Source of the DNA: Alligator mississippiensis
Taxonomy: Eukaryota; Chordata; Crocodylia; Alligatoridae
DNA length: 64,000 bases
Reading direction: 5' to 3'
Assembly (NCBI RefSeq): GCF_030867095.1
Contig: NC_081828.1
Span: 51,127,434-51,191,433 of the forward strand
Under the pieces are notes generated by a model. It had not been told where the DNA came from. It did not search any database and saw nothing but the letters and a program-made list of their open reading frames with translations. This document shows, piece after piece, positions 21,611 through 34,259 of this stretch. Both the position numbers and the translations under genes were made by a program. The number at the start of each line of letters is the position of its first letter. Positions within the stretch are counted from its first letter, which is position 1.

Positions 21611-22545
21611 GTGACTATCAGAGGCCACATGAAGGGGCAGGTTAACATCCAGGTTGATGGCCCAGGTCTGGCAAGCCTCTTACAGGAATGTTGCTTGACT
21701 TGGCTGTTACTCACCTGCCAGGCTCAACACCAAACCATTCTATGGCTCAAGTCCCAAAGCGGCGAATAATACATCTCCAGTGCTAAAAGGCTTCTGTCCT
21801 GGCCAGTTGCAGGGAGAAAGGTGGGAGAAGCAGCTCTCAGGACAGAAAGCAAACTAACCATTAGCAGAGGAGTTGGGAAGAATGAAAATAGGCATTGGAG
21901 CTCATAGGGGGAAATGGCAGAGCCTTCTAGAGCTTCAGCTATGAGGGAGTGAACATCTACTCCCCACACCAGCATTTCCAGAGTTCCCAGAGCCTCTTGG
22001 GATGGGTAGGGAGAACCATGTATGTATCCACCAGTCTTCTCCATCTTCCCCTGGAGGAGGCTACCCAGTTCTGCTCTCCATTGTGTGCAGCTGTCTGGGA
22101 AGAGGGGGCTCCCCTTAAATCAGACCTGGGAATCCAGTAGAAAAGGAGCTTGGTTTTCTTGGAGGAAGAACACAGGTCCCTCAATATGTCCCTCAGACTT
22201 GAGCACTAGCTCTTCCACAGAACAGGCAGAGCACCCTGAGACATGGGCCTAGGGCAGAAGGCTGCACATGCTGGTTGACTAGTACTGGAGAAAGTGTGAT
22301 TCTGTGGGATGTGAGGGTGGCCAAGTTGCAGCATGTGTGCTAGAACTGGCATGGGAAGCTGCTGTGCATGGGATGTGACATGCAGCAATTAGGGCAGAGA
22401 GCACAGGACAAGAAGCAGAAAGCAGAGCAGCAGATGGGGCAGGAGAAGAGAATGAGTGCTGGGCTAACTTGTGGCACACCTGCCAGAAAGGCTAGCCCCC
22501 ACTGCTGTGGGAAATAGGAGTTAAAACTGTTCCTTCCCTTCCCAG

Positions 22546-22670
22546 TAATAGTGGTGGCAACACCATCAATGAAGTGGCTTTGGATTTTTGGCGAGCTGGA
22601 CGGGCCAGGGAAGAAATCACCATGGATTACTTGGAGCAGCCCCTGCGGACGGAGCTGAAGGAGGCCCCAG
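22546..22670 (+). CDS. TOR3A: TOR3A exon 5
   Basis: This 125-base exon follows ccttcccttcccag. It begins NSGGNTINEVALDFWRAGR, supplying the sensor-1 Asn after FLFLS, and ends LRTELKEAPG with donor gtaatt. The segment corresponds to the helical region of torsins after sensor 1 (REEITMDYLE against REEITMEHLE in human TOR3A). Confidence 0.96.
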
Positions 22671-23609
22671 GTAATTGCACCAGTTGCTGTGGAGCCATTT
22701 TAGAGTTCTGCCATCGGAACGTCTCTGTGTTGGTCAGAGCTGGAGACAGCACTGAGGGCACTTGCAGCACAGCAACCTAACTTACTCCACACTGTTTTGG
22801 GGGTCAGGGTTCTCCCTATCTACAGCCATTCAGTGCTAGACTCAAGGTTGTTGGGAGGTGGGCTGCAAGCACCCTAATGCCCCTGTAGGCACGTGCTGCC
22901 GTAGTCAGACATGTCCATAACCATGGAGTCCTATTTGAGCTGCTCAATTTTTCTTGCTACCATTCACAGTGTAAGTGTGCTGATGCCCTTCTCACTTGTG
23001 GGCCCAGATTGGGGAGGCAGACTTAGGGCACTTTTCCCATCTCTTCTCCCCAGCATTTCCTGCTGGTGAGCTTAAGCAGTTCCTGGCTCTTGTAAATCCT
23101 GTTCCTAGGTGCCTCTCTACATCTGCGCTGAAAGGGAAGCCAGGCACCTAAATTAGGGCTGAGTATGCTTACCACATCTTCCCTTTTGACTTTCCCTCAC
23201 TTACTCATGAAAAACAGCCTAGTAGTGATAATGTCCTGAAACTATCTTTGAGGCAAGCACAACTTGTCCATAGTGATGCAAGCAGGTTCCATGTATCAGC
23301 TGCAGAAACTGTAAATTCTGGCCAAATTTCCTCCCACTGGGAAGTGGCAAGCTGTGAAATGCACCTCATTCCCTTTCCCAGCTGAATATCTGAGTTGCAT
23401 CCAAGACTCCTTCCTTCAGTACAGAAGGACCTTTCATTTACCAAGGGATGCCTATAAGTAAATTCCAACAAAATGGAACTAACTACAAAAACAGCATACT
23501 GTAGAAGGTCTGAACTATGTCCTTAATAGCCAACTGGTTAGTAGAGTTCCATTATTATTTGCATCTTCCATCTCAGGCAGCACAAACAGCTCCAAAATAC
23601 ACTGCTAAA

Positions 23610-23700
23610 TGCAGGGTCAATAGGCATCTTATAGACTAAATCAGAAATGCATAAGCTTTTGAGAGCCAGAGCTCACTTAGTCAGATGCTATGGAAGGATG
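23610..23700 (-). mobile_element. Short interspersed-repeat fragment
   Basis: On the minus strand the sequence reads gcatctgactaagtgagctc, then tggctctcaaaagcttatgc, and ends tctataagatgcc. This resembles the 3' end of a repeat common in reptile and other vertebrate genomes (GCATCTGATGAAGTGGGCT type). I cannot assign its class with certainty; a Penelope-like or SINE origin is possible. It lies about 70 bases before TOR3A exon 6. Confidence 0.45.
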
Positions 23701-23767
23701 TGCAGAGAGAAGGTTCTCAAGAAGAGTGATTTGCTAAGTGTCCTTGTTGGTTTGTCTTTCATTGCAG

Positions 23768-24018
23768 GAACTGCCTTTGCCCATAGTCACCTTCTTGAAG
23801 AGAACCTCATTGACTTCTTTGTGCCATTCTTGCCCCTGGAGTTTCATCATGTGAAGCTGTGTGCTCGAGATGCTTTCGTGGTCCAGGGACTTCCATACAC
23901 AGAGACAGCACTCGATGAGGTGGCCAGAATGATGGTATTTGTGCCTAAAGACAAGAGGCTCTTCTCTGCCCAGGGCTGTAAATCAGTGTCCCAGCGCATC
24001 AACTATATTCTCCCCTGA
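23768..24018 (+). CDS. TOR3A: TOR3A exon 6 (C-terminal domain, stop)
   Basis: The exon follows gtctttcattgcag and reads TAFAHSHLLEENLIDFFVPF, then LPLEFHHVKLCARDAF, and ends AQGCKSVSQRINYILP before TGA at 24016-24018. GCKSVSQRI is the torsin sensor-2 GCK motif. The six exons (286, 96, 266, 176, 125, 251 bases) sum to 1200, giving 399 residues against 397 in human. All phases agree and there is no internal stop, so the gene appears functional. An in-frame extension at the left of this exon is excluded by the AG at 23766-23767. Confidence 0.97.
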
Positions 24019-24590
24019 ACATGAGCTGTGGGCTGCCTCGCTTGCACAAGCTGAATACAGATTCACCACTTGTGCAGTAATGGGAACTTGAAGTTCTTAC
24101 AGCAGGGGTCAATGTAGCAGGAGAAGCTGGAGCCTTCCACTTTTTGGCACAGCTCAGGATTTGCAGCTGTATGACACTCCTACAGCCTTGATTTGGCAGA
24201 ATGAGCAGGATGCACGGCCAGCCTGGCCTTCTGGAAGCCTCATCGTGTAGCAGGCAACTCCAAGTGCTGGACGATCATTTTCTGCTAATGGAAATGTTTG
24301 GTTGGTTTTCTTTCATATCAGCAGAGTAGGCTGTATAAGAGCTTTGGTTTGCTGTGGTTCTGGGCATCCTAATTACTGTCCTGGGGATGTCTGGTAGATG
24401 TTACTTGTGGTGCTTTTCCTCCAGCCCCTCCCCTGTAAGTCATTTACAAGAGTTAAGTCAAATGAAATGCTACTCAACCTTTGCACAGCCAGTCAGGAAG
24501 GACTCTGTCATTCAGGGATTCAGTCTTCAAGAGTAATTGATCTGCCAGCAACTTTCTAAGCCTTAATAAAGACTACCCCTTGCCTGCACA
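24019..24590 (+). terminator. TOR3A: TOR3A 3'UTR and AATAAA signal
   Basis: The UTR runs about 0.55 kb from the stop to an AATAAA at 24565-24570. Sequence after it (cccttgcctgcacag) is only weakly GT-rich. No repeat is present. A longer alternative UTR cannot be excluded because transcription converges with ABL2 a short distance beyond. Confidence 0.65.
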
Positions 24591-26500
24591 GAAGATAAAA
24601 CCCCAAAGTATGGGGGAAGTTACAGGTGTGAGCTGAGGGATGTGGGTGTGGGATCACTCCGAAGTCTTCTCAAAGTCTTCTATGGATGTGTGGCACAAGT
24701 TCAAGGTGCACTAGTTGTTTGGGGCAATTTAAGATTAAAAACTGTTTTTAAAAGTGTTTTTAAATATTCTTTCCCTTAAAAGCTGTTCTCTTTACTGGTA
24801 GAAAGTATATTAGTGATACAATGTCACTAGTGGTTTTAAACCCAGAACGGGTACCTAAACCTCTGCCCTGGAGACAAAAGTACTCATTTACATGGTTAGC
24901 ATCATCCCATTCAGGCAACTTTTCCAGGACTCAAATTGCATCTTAAGGGCAATCAGGGTGAGCTTTCTTCTGATTAGCTGTTGCTGCAAGTGTACTGTTA
25001 GTGCTGCTGACTTAGGGACCTTGTTTTTGAGAGCTGGCTGGAGTACAAGGTAGCAGATATCCTCTCTCTGCAGCACACATAGGGCAAGGACAGTTCCTAA
25101 AGCAGCACACCATGGTTTAACTGTTTTTTATAGGCAGGGATTTTTACTACGTGCTACACACTTTGGCTTTTGGCCAGTCAGTGTTACTACAGAGCAAGGC
25201 TGTTTGCTGTCTGGGTTACCAGCCAAATGATAAAAACCATGTTCCAGAAGGCCCAAAATGTCAACAGCACTGGTGGGTGGGGAGAGGAAGAGTGGGATGA
25301 TGTGAATAATCACTTGCTCTGTGGCCAGTGGGTCAAAACTCCCTTCCAACACAGCCACTTTAGGGAAGATGAGGTAAGCCAGCACATGCTGAGGACAGGG
25401 TTCAGCTCCCTGGGTTTTGCATGTGTGTGGACCTTTGATCTATTACATTTTGAACCTCACAACTGCCAAGTATTCCAGCTTCAGATTGAGCAGGTACATC
25501 TAACATCAAGCTATAGTGGACTTTGGCCTAGTACTGCCACCTGCCATGTCACTTACGGGTAGGGCTCCACATACCTTTTAGTTCTGAGCAGGTCTAGGCC
25601 AGCTCATTGCTTACTATTTGTTTTTTCTTTCTGCTATCTCATTTCCCTTCTTTGATGCAGTCAAGGGAAACCATGCTGAAATCCAGTTGGCTTGTTTATG
25701 CCAGAGTCAAAACAGCATTAGTGCCCAGAGCAAACCTGCCCTGCTACACCTCACTAAACAAAGGGCTGAAATGTACTAAAGAGAAGATAGTTACTCATCT
25801 CATTCCCACCACTTCAGTCTGAGGAACAAAAAGGTGACAAGGCACACTGCTCCATAAGGTACTCTACCTCAGCATTACCTGCTCACTTTACCAGAAGACT
25901 GGGGAAAAATAAGACAAACTCATTCTCATTCCTCCTGACCTGCTGTAAAAAACCCCAGCAGGTATTACTTGTACCTTCAGAAAGAATGACTGCAGGTAAA
26001 AGCATCATCTTGATCACTGAGACCTGGAGAAAAAGAAAAAAAAAAAGCAGAAAACTAACAAGTTGGCTTTCATCTCTGTGGTGGTTAGTGCTGTTTTAAG
26101 TGAAACTGGAGGGAAAGTAGTAGATTATTCTGATTTAATTACTCCATTTGAAAAGCATAAATGGTGTGGCTGGAAACAATTCTCAAAACAATTCTGGATC
26201 TAGGAGTTGCTCATTAGAATTATTTTAGTCAAGAACTGCATAACTTCAGCACAGCTGAGAAACCAATTATATCAATCCCTGTACCTGGACTGCTGTAGCA
26301 CTGAGGAATATCATTTTGCTCTTTGTGCCTAGAAGCATCTGCTATCCTGAGTGCCAACTGGACAATCCTTTTCAGTGGAGCTGGCATACAAATACGTAAA
26401 AGAAAACAATCCTTGCATGTTTTAAGCCAAATGCACAGAACTTCCTTGGTTGCAAGCTAACATTTAAATACTCCAACAAAAGCAGCATACATTTGAGTTC
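24591..26500. other. Convergent intergenic region, TOR3A-ABL2
   Basis: This 1.9-kb stretch lies between two converging genes. No exon, tRNA, or recognised transposon is seen. It ends at the candidate ABL2 polyadenylation site on the minus strand. Confidence 0.5.
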
Positions 26501-26524
26501 ATTTGCCAATAAAATATTGCAACC

Positions 26525-26530
26525 TTTATT
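26525..26530 (-). terminator. ABL2: Candidate ABL2 distal polyadenylation signal
   Basis: TTTATT on the plus strand gives AATAAA on the minus strand, followed on that strand by T/G-rich sequence (ttgttggagtattt). This would give a 3'UTR of about 6 kb, in keeping with the very long UTR of mammalian ABL2. Other minus-strand AATAAA hexamers at 27924-27929 and 30791-30796 could serve shorter mRNAs. Confidence 0.45.
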
Positions 26531-27032
26531 TAAAACAAAATGCAAATTGGCAAAACCTTGTGAAACAACAGGCAGAGGCCCCTCCAAGAGCCTTATTTAC
26601 ATCAAGTTTAACACTGTTTGCAGTTCACAGTCAGACAATAGAGTGAGAGAATTAAATTAGAAAAACAACCAAAAATATATTACAGTAACAATAAAAACAA
26701 AACAACTGACAACACTGGTAGAGTGATTGGTGATTAGTGTGTTTTCAGTTTAATTCAGTATCGTTACAAACTGTGCTGAGCTGATCAGATTCTTTACCCC
26801 CTGTGCACAACACATACACATACCCACACATACTTGGGAAGGGTGACCCTTTGGTATAGCCATTTGTAGTTTTGTAGATAGAAATAAATCAGGTGTTCCA
26901 TAATCTGCAATTTGCTACCAATAAGAAACGGTAAAGGTCCTGATCTCCAGTACAGATTTCAGTTCCATGCCTATCCATGCAAAACCCAGCTGCAAAAAGG
27001 TACTGGGAAAAGTGTGCTGCCTGTGCTGAATT

Positions 27033-27052
27033 GGGGGGGGGGGGGGGGGGGG
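27033..27052 (+). repeat. G20 homopolymer
   Basis: Run of 20 G in the presumed ABL2 3'UTR; it is C20 in the mRNA. Confidence 0.98.
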
Positions 27053-28629
27053 AAAGGAGGAGGCTTCTCAGCATGCTCTACTCATGCCCCTTGGGCATCT
27101 ATTAATCCCCTGGCTATCTGTGACTGGTGCTAGAAGCAGTAGATTGCAGATCTTAAAACAAAACAAATAGCAACACCCAGTCTGGGACTTAACTTTTTCT
27201 AAAAGTGTATCTGACTCACTAATGCTTGTCACAGTTTCCAAAGCCCTAGAGAAACTAAGCAGCTCCCTGGAGCAGGGAGATTCCTCAATGATGCTTTGTC
27301 CTCATTTTGGGAGAGTGCTCTAAATGACCAACACAAATGGCAGGCCAAGACCTCTGTCCCTCATCCAGGATCAAATCCTGAGGCCCTTACTCAGGCTTCA
27401 GTGAAAGGTCAAACAAAGCCAGGTGACTGGCAACAGGCAAAACCTGCACTCCTTTACTCAAACCTCAGTTCCTATGTAGCCTGTTTGGGAAGCAGCAATC
27501 TCTTACTTGCCACATGAGTGAGCACTGACCTAACAATGATGCTGTGAAAACAAAGCAGTGACTTGGGTCACAGTGCTGTGTTGCTCTGCAGCAGGCAAAA
27601 GATGGGCAGGCACCTGTAAGGTATCTGTGCAAAGACCTGACCCTGGGCTTCAGCTTCTGCCACCCGCAGTGACCCAACGGGATGTGCTTTATGAAGCCAC
27701 AGAAGAACACACGGAAACTTTGCTAGTGGGTCCACATTGTCATCAGGATTTTACTACAGTAAGTCCCAGGTGATTTGGGGAGGCATCCTATCAACCTGAC
27801 CAGAACACTGAGGAACTCTCTAGCCTGTAGTCCAGAGGCTGTGCCCTCCCCCTCCCCACATTCGACTTTGGCCCGCAACTGCCAAATTTGATGATATTCC
27901 AAGGACTCTGTTCTTAACCCAGCTTTATTTTCCCTTGCCCCCACATCCAAACCCCCCTACTAACAATGTGTTATTCAACAGGGAGATGGCTTTGATTTAA
28001 GGACACACAGAGTGGAGTGCAACGATTCAAAATTGCTAACAGACACTGGTGCAAAAACATCCCCGGTGCTCATTGCTACAGAGAGGACTAGGGAAGCTGC
28101 CCCTGAGGGGTATCCCCCCACTGTGCAGGGGTGAGGTGAAGAGAAAGTGCTGAAGTTCACATGCTTGTTGCAAGAAGCTGCTTGGGCCATGTTACCAGGA
28201 CCCTGTCTGATTCACACTTACTGGCAGGCTGATGCCAGAGTGAACTGAGCAAGAAGCCAGACTGCAAACAGCCTCAATGCACAGGCTCTCCCCCTTCCTT
28301 GCCCACAAATACCAATTCAATTTAGTGGCTGTGCCTTTCATTAAGGCCAGCAAGTTCCTCCCTCCCCATTACATTCGTAATATGGTACTGTACTCATCCT
28401 GTGCAATGAAGAAAGCAGAGAGGCCAATGCAGCTAGGAGCCTTAAAGGCCAAGTGAAAGTCAACCTAAACAAAAGGGGAGGATTTGTAACATTTCTAGGT
28501 GGCCTCCGAGACAGAGAACAGGAGGAACTGACCCCTATTGCTGCAAACAGATTTCACTCCTCCCACCATGGGCGCTGTCTTGCAGCAGGGGGACAATGGG
28601 CAATCCAAGCAGCAGAGTAATAGCTCCAA

Positions 28630-28806
28630 AGGCATGTCTACAAAGCACAACAGTACCACAGAGCTACCCCAGCTGGCTCCAGAAGCAGCATCAGTACTGC
28701 ACCCTGCCTGGACCCACTGGCCAGGCTAAGACCAGACTGATGTAGCTACTGATGTACCCTGGCTCCAGGAGCCAACCAAGTATCTGCACTGTGCTATGTA
28801 CACACC
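28630..28806 (-). mobile_element. Probable short MITE with tctac ends
   Basis: The sequence starts ggcatgtctacaaagcaca and ends tgtgctatgtacacacc, which are imperfect inverted repeats like the ends of the elements at 16.1 and 37.9 kb. The interior is GC-richer than its surroundings. No clear duplication is seen, so the call rests on the ends alone. Confidence 0.45.
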
Positions 28807-29777
28807 AACTTGTTCAAAGCTAGCACAAGCTTCTCTACACAGCATGGCACTGCACCACAGTAGACAGAGGTGGCAGCAATTCTGCACCCCTCACAGCAGC
28901 TTCCCCGTCTATAAAACAGATCAGTTGGAGCCTCAAAAATCAACAATAGCTTAACTGATTCATCCAATAGTGGCAAGTACAAAAATGCAGACACATGATA
29001 CAGGTTGAATGGACCAGCTCCCCTTCCCTCCCCACCACCTTAATTAAAAAAGGAAGCATAAGACATCAAGACCTGCAGGAAAATAAGTGTAAAATTAAGA
29101 AGCCCATGAACTCCATTGCTGCATCTTCTCCACAACCCCCAATCTTTGCGTACTTGATCTATTGCAGCACATGCAATAGGAAAGTAAAAGGCCATGGATT
29201 TATCAGCAAGACTGCAATCTGAGGCCCTGAGCTACTGTCTAGAGTGGATTAGAATTGCTCTGTGCACCCACCCTGGAGTTTAACCTGTGTGGCAGAAACA
29301 GGGCGTGTGGTGTGAGGGAGGAGCTAGAAATAACACTTGTTTTAAAAAAATATTCATGGTGGATAAGGATGGACTGACAGGGGAGTTGAGCATCAGAACT
29401 GCCTGGAATGTCCGAGTCTGTCCTTCCCCGTTTTTACCGCAGGACTTCGAGACAAACTGGAATCTGGAAGGACATTTGTTAAGCTCCAGCATCTGCACAC
29501 GTGATAGAAAATGTTACCAATAAAAAAAAAAAGTAGTTTTCAAAACTTGGTGATAAGGGCCTTCTCCCTCAAAATTGCCCTGTTTCTGTCTATCTCCTGC
29601 AATGACAGCTCTCCAGGTCAGAAAAAACCTGAATTTCTACAGTTAAAAACTATACTTTTAAGGATGAAAAAGATAGGACAAAGCAATACAGAGGGACCCT
29701 TTCACAGGTCATCCTTTTTACAGCAGATTTGTTTAGGGTAATGCACAGTTATGACCAAGATAACTGAAAGAGACACA

Positions 29778-30025
29778 AAGGGCGCCTACACAGGTACAAT
29801 GAAGCTGCTCTGACGTGCTATAATTACAGCATGTCGGGGCAGATTTGATTAATCAAGTTTGCTGGAGTGTGGTAATTATCATGCTCCAGACTCCAGCACT
29901 GCGTGCATCAGTGTCCCTGTGCTAAAAATGGTGGCAGGGTGTTTTAACTAAAGCACCCCCACCACCATTTTTCAGCATGGGGACACTGATGCACGTGATG
30001 ATCAGGGGGCTTTAAGGTGCATCCC
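29778..30025 (-). mobile_element. MITE fragment with nested hairpins
   Basis: The left end ggcgcctacacaggtac resembles the tctacac MITE family. It contains three palindromic segments: one around tgctataattacagca (29816-29835), one around gtggtaattatcatgctcca, and a long one with arms 29901-29936 and 29958-29996. The right end is not clearly defined, so the copy may be truncated or composite. In the ABL2 transcript these become RNA hairpins. Confidence 0.5.
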
Positions 30026-32562
30026 TTTACCCCCTGCAGCACATGTATAAACATCCAAAAAGACAAAATAGAAAAATTGTTGAAAGGTTCAGGAGATAAC
30101 AATGGCAAAATCCGACACCTGCTCTTGGTACTTACTCTGTGCTCTGGCTGAGCACAAACTACCATGTGCAAGGAATGCTGAGGCAGCACCCCCTAAACTG
30201 CCCTCACTTGGTGCTAAGGCTTGAAGCACAGGGGTCTGCATTGGAAGGAAGCAGTTGAACGGCCAACCTATTGCAGAAACAGGCATCAGATCCTGTCATG
30301 TGGTCCAAGTGCCAGGCAGACAGAGACTAAACATGCTGCACTTCCATTGTCCCCATTTCAACACTACCAGCTTGAAAAGACCAAAACTGACTACCAACTT
30401 TGATTTTCCCATCACTGATGCTACTTGGCCTTTTTTTTAATTTCATTTATCACAGACCACAAAGCTCAACTGGTCCATTATATTCAGAAACACACACACA
30501 TTACTCCACTGCTACACTTGCTCACATGTAGCAATGAAACTTGATTTATCATAAAGCAACCCTCTAAGCACAGCTGACACTCCTCCTTTGAATCACAGGT
30601 CTCAAAGTAGGACAACAGGGTAGGGTAGCCTGGGGGTGAGCCACTTGCCAATGTTATACTGACCTAATGGAAGAGTGGTTTGGGCAGTTTCTGGGTTACC
30701 ACTAAGGCAGTTGTAGTGTAAGGGTGACAGTGAATCAAAAATGGCTCAAGAGGACAGGACAAATTCTCAAGAACCTCTTACTTGAGATTTTTTATTCTTA
30801 CTGACCCACTGCCAGGCCTCAACTTCACACTTCACCCCCAGACCAACAATGACTTTACTTAAAAGCAGTTTGATAACGTTAAAAAAATTAAGATTTTAGC
30901 TAAAATGTAAGATTTAAGGTGCAGAGCAAGTCAGACCTTTAAACAACCTCACCAGCTCTCCAGCAAAGAATGGAACATAAGCAAAAACATTCATTAGTGA
31001 GCAGGTACTTGGAAACGCGCACCATGCCCACTGCTTCCCTCTCCTGAAACCATGCAAGGTAGTACAACTCTTCTCTACATGCCAGCAGCAAACAGCAAGG
31101 AAAATTGTTTCCAATTCTGTGGATTGTCAATATGCAAGAGAGCACAAAATCCTCAATGATGCTACATATCTGAGCCATGCTGGTTTTCTTCAAGCCTCAG
31201 ATACAGAGGAGTATATTGATATACTAATATAGACATTCCCGCTGGAGACAAAAGGAAGATCCATGTATGCTCTACATCAGTAAATGCTATCTGCTTTCTA
31301 TGCTCCAGCATCACCACCACCACCTTGCACTCCTTTCATATCTGTGCAGCCTGATGCCCTGAAGAGGTAGAGTCCTGCAAGTCAAAACAGGTGGGTACCT
31401 TCCAAAAAGCCACCAACAGTTAATGTTATGTGAGATCAAGGGACAGATACTTAGATGACCGTTAGCAAAACCTGCAGCAGAAGGAAGACAGTGGGACAGT
31501 AAAGTTGTATTTTCTGGTTCCTAAGAGGACTGTATTAGTGTCGGCACTTTTAATACTAAAAAGGAATGTAGAGAACAGTGAGAAACTGCACTGACAGGAG
31601 GCAGTGCCTTGCCAAGTATGGATCTTAAAGTGACCAAAAAGAGGAGAGGGAGCCAACATTGTACCAAAGTTACAACAATCTACAGAAGACACTGGCAAAT
31701 TGTGCATGAATCTCAAACTACTTGCAAGTGACCAGTAGGCAACATCCATGCTAGGCTACCTGAAGCAGGAGTAGCCAACCAACCCAAGTGAAGGATGTAT
31801 GGTGGGGTAGGGGCATAATCCAGTGGCAAGTCTGCCCAGTATCCCTTCAGCTTCAAATTTAATGAAAATATGAATGTGTGATGTCATGGCGTGGGCAGGG
31901 AAAGGGGTTCATTTCATTTCATATATTAACTCGTTTTGTAGTTCTTATTACAGCAGCCACAGCACTGTGGAAGTACGCCATCTGGGCTAGTGCATCCACT
32001 TCCAGCAGCTCTGAATACCATCAGTGCGTTAGACCTCCTCCTCCACAATCACACGGAATCTCCCCCTTCAGAACTCTCAGCATGAGCGCCCGCAGAGTCC
32101 CGGTGCCTTTCCCTTGTGATCTCAGGAGGCCAAAGCAAGCATTAGTGCAGAAAGGGGAGGATCTGTACATCCAAGTAGCCATACAACCACACAGGTACTC
32201 TGGATATCGGAAGGGAAACCACCCTCACCGAAACGAGAACCCACCATCTCTTCTCCTTCCTCTCATTGGAAAGAGTAAGGAACTGCTCTCCCTTGTAGAC
32301 ACAAGCAGATCAGATTTTTCTGGTGAGGCAATTTTTAAACATTCTGCCCCTTCAGCTTCAATCTACCCCACTTCTCCCTCCCTCCAGCATAGCCTTCCTC
32401 CCTCCCTCCCCATATTTGAGATGAACCTGTAAACGAGAGGAGAACTCAGTAATCTGAGGTACTTCAAACTCACTCAAGTATCAGTCTTTCCTTCTGAAAT
32501 CATCAGTACAGAAAAAGAGTTTCCCCTCCATGTATATTTTCTTCTACTAAGATTGACAGTAG

Positions 32563-34259
32563 CTACCTTTGAACCACATCACTGATTTCTTGGACACATG
32601 ACAGTAAGTTATTAAGGACCGGGTTGGCCCCGGGCACACTAGCAGCTGTGGAGGACACCTGCAGTTCCTGCAAGCTGAGTTCCAGTTTGCTCACGGCTTC
32701 CCGGAAAGCAAATTTGTTGCGCATTTGCGGGATACAGTCGACATAGCCTGAGCAGTAATCCAACAACTGGTGCCCAGTATCCACCAGCTGGCTGTTTGGC
32801 GTTGGCTCGGTGATGGCACTCGAGAGGAGATCTGCACACTCCAGCAGTGCCTCCTTGCTAATTTTGTCCGCAGAGATTTTCTCAGCTGCTTGTTTGGTCT
32901 TTCTTAGTGCCACTTTGGCACCTGCCGTGCCATTGGCCATTTTTGCTGGGGAGGTGGAAGACAATGACAGAGGCACTTGAGGTGGAGGCAAAACGGGCCT
33001 CACAGTTTTTCCACCAACAGGTGCCACCGCTGCCTTTTTACCACCTTCGCTCATTTCTGGTCCATGCTGAGCTCCTGTGGTATTATTCTGCTCTTCTGCA
33101 GTATCTGAGCCAGTGGGTGGCTGCTGTAGGAGCCTCATAACTGGTGGAGGAGGTGGGGCACACTTTGGTTTTACCCGTCTGGGCCGGTCCCTGTCGCCGG
33201 AAGATGTAACCTGATGCTCAGATAAGAGCTTAAATTTATTACCCTGAGAGTCTGTGCCAATGAGCTGCACGTCTGCTGGAGTATGTTTTAGAGTGGGTGA
33301 GATTAGGACTGGCACTTTGTGGTTATGAGTGGTTGGAAGTATTGCTGCAGCCTTTGCTGGAGAGGACCATCCTGGTCTCTCTCCATCCTCTACTGTCCCT
33401 TGCCTTGTACCACTATTTTTTTCTTTGTTTTTAGGGGCTGCTGTTACTACTGGACCATCCTTCTCTGTGGCAGCTGACTCCCCCATAGGGGGTCTGAAAG
33501 GAAGAGCTGTGGCACCTCTTGGCAAGAATTTGGCTTTTGGTCTCTCTCTGGTCACAGCAGGGCCTTCTTCAAACCTTTTAGGAAGCAGGTCATTGGACCT
33601 ACCTGTGCTCTCATCTGGCTGAGAGGACGTGGAAACTGTCCTTTCCAGTTGTATTTTTGACCTCTGGGAATTTCTGGGAAGGGTCATTGCCATTCTATCC
33701 TGCTCTGGAAGCCCTGAGGACATGGAAGATGTAGAGTTTGACCTTGGAAAAGGCTTTGAAGCTTCTTCATTGCCAGTGGGTTTCCCTGCTCGTAAACCCA
33801 GTGTTTTTTTAATCAAGCGTGGTGTAAAGAAACCTGTGATGCCTGACCACCCGCCACCAGCGCTTGCACCCCCACCACTGCCAGTACCACCATCATCACT
33901 GCAGAAGTTTCTCTGTGCAAAGCCTCCACCATAGCACTTGGGTGGGGCCAGGTTTGAATCTTGCTGGGTGGGAGGAAAAGAGAACCCATCAACATGCTGC
34001 AAGGAAGCAACAGATGAAAAATTACCCGTTAGCTCATATTTCTTGTGGGGCTGATTTTCCATCTCGCGGAAGGAACTGCTGCGCTTTGGAGGTGTGGGGG
34101 CATTCCTCTTCTTCATGAAAGAGCTGAAAAAGCCACCTTTCCTGTCCCTTGTAAAGGTGGTCTCTTTGGCATCTTCTAAGAGGCTGCTGGGTGACTTGTC
34201 CCTCTGCTTGCGAGGCAGGGCTGGAGACCCACTTGTTGGTTGTGCACTTCTGATAAACC
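32563..34259 (-). CDS. ABL2: ABL2 terminal coding exon (C-terminal half)
   Basis: ABL2 (ARG) is a cytoplasmic non-receptor tyrosine kinase that links growth-factor and integrin signalling to actin. This exon encodes 564 residues after acceptor ttctccag and ends EISDVVQR with stop TAG at 32563-32565. Visible in order: SH3-ligand proline motifs (SGSPALPRK and APTPPKRSSSFR), a basic stretch (MKKR), a conserved GGWSGITGFFTPRLIKKTLG block, the poly-Pro run APPPPPVMRLL, and the C-terminal F-actin-binding helical bundle (about the last 110 residues; SADKISKEALLECADLLSS, HQLLDYCSGYVD, KLELSLQEL). The linker between these is less conserved with human than the kinase core, as expected. No break is seen. 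Confidence 0.98.

Larger units (their letters stand above)
26531..32562 (-). other. ABL2: ABL2 3'UTR (inferred)
   Basis: After the ABL2 stop there are 6 kb with no exon. They contain no CR1 and few transposons, unlike the introns, which fits exonic UTR sequence. Features in it include a run of 20 G (C in the mRNA) at 27033-27052, MITE fragments near 28.63 and 29.78 kb and a strong hairpin at 29.90-30.00 kb. Open frames in this stretch show no protein resemblance. The extent is inferred from the candidate polyadenylation site. Confidence 0.5.

Noticed and set aside
31878-32432. 184-codon plus-strand open frame in the ABL2 3'UTR
   Set aside because: Opposite strand to ABL2, composition-driven Ser/Pro content, no start context or family resemblance.
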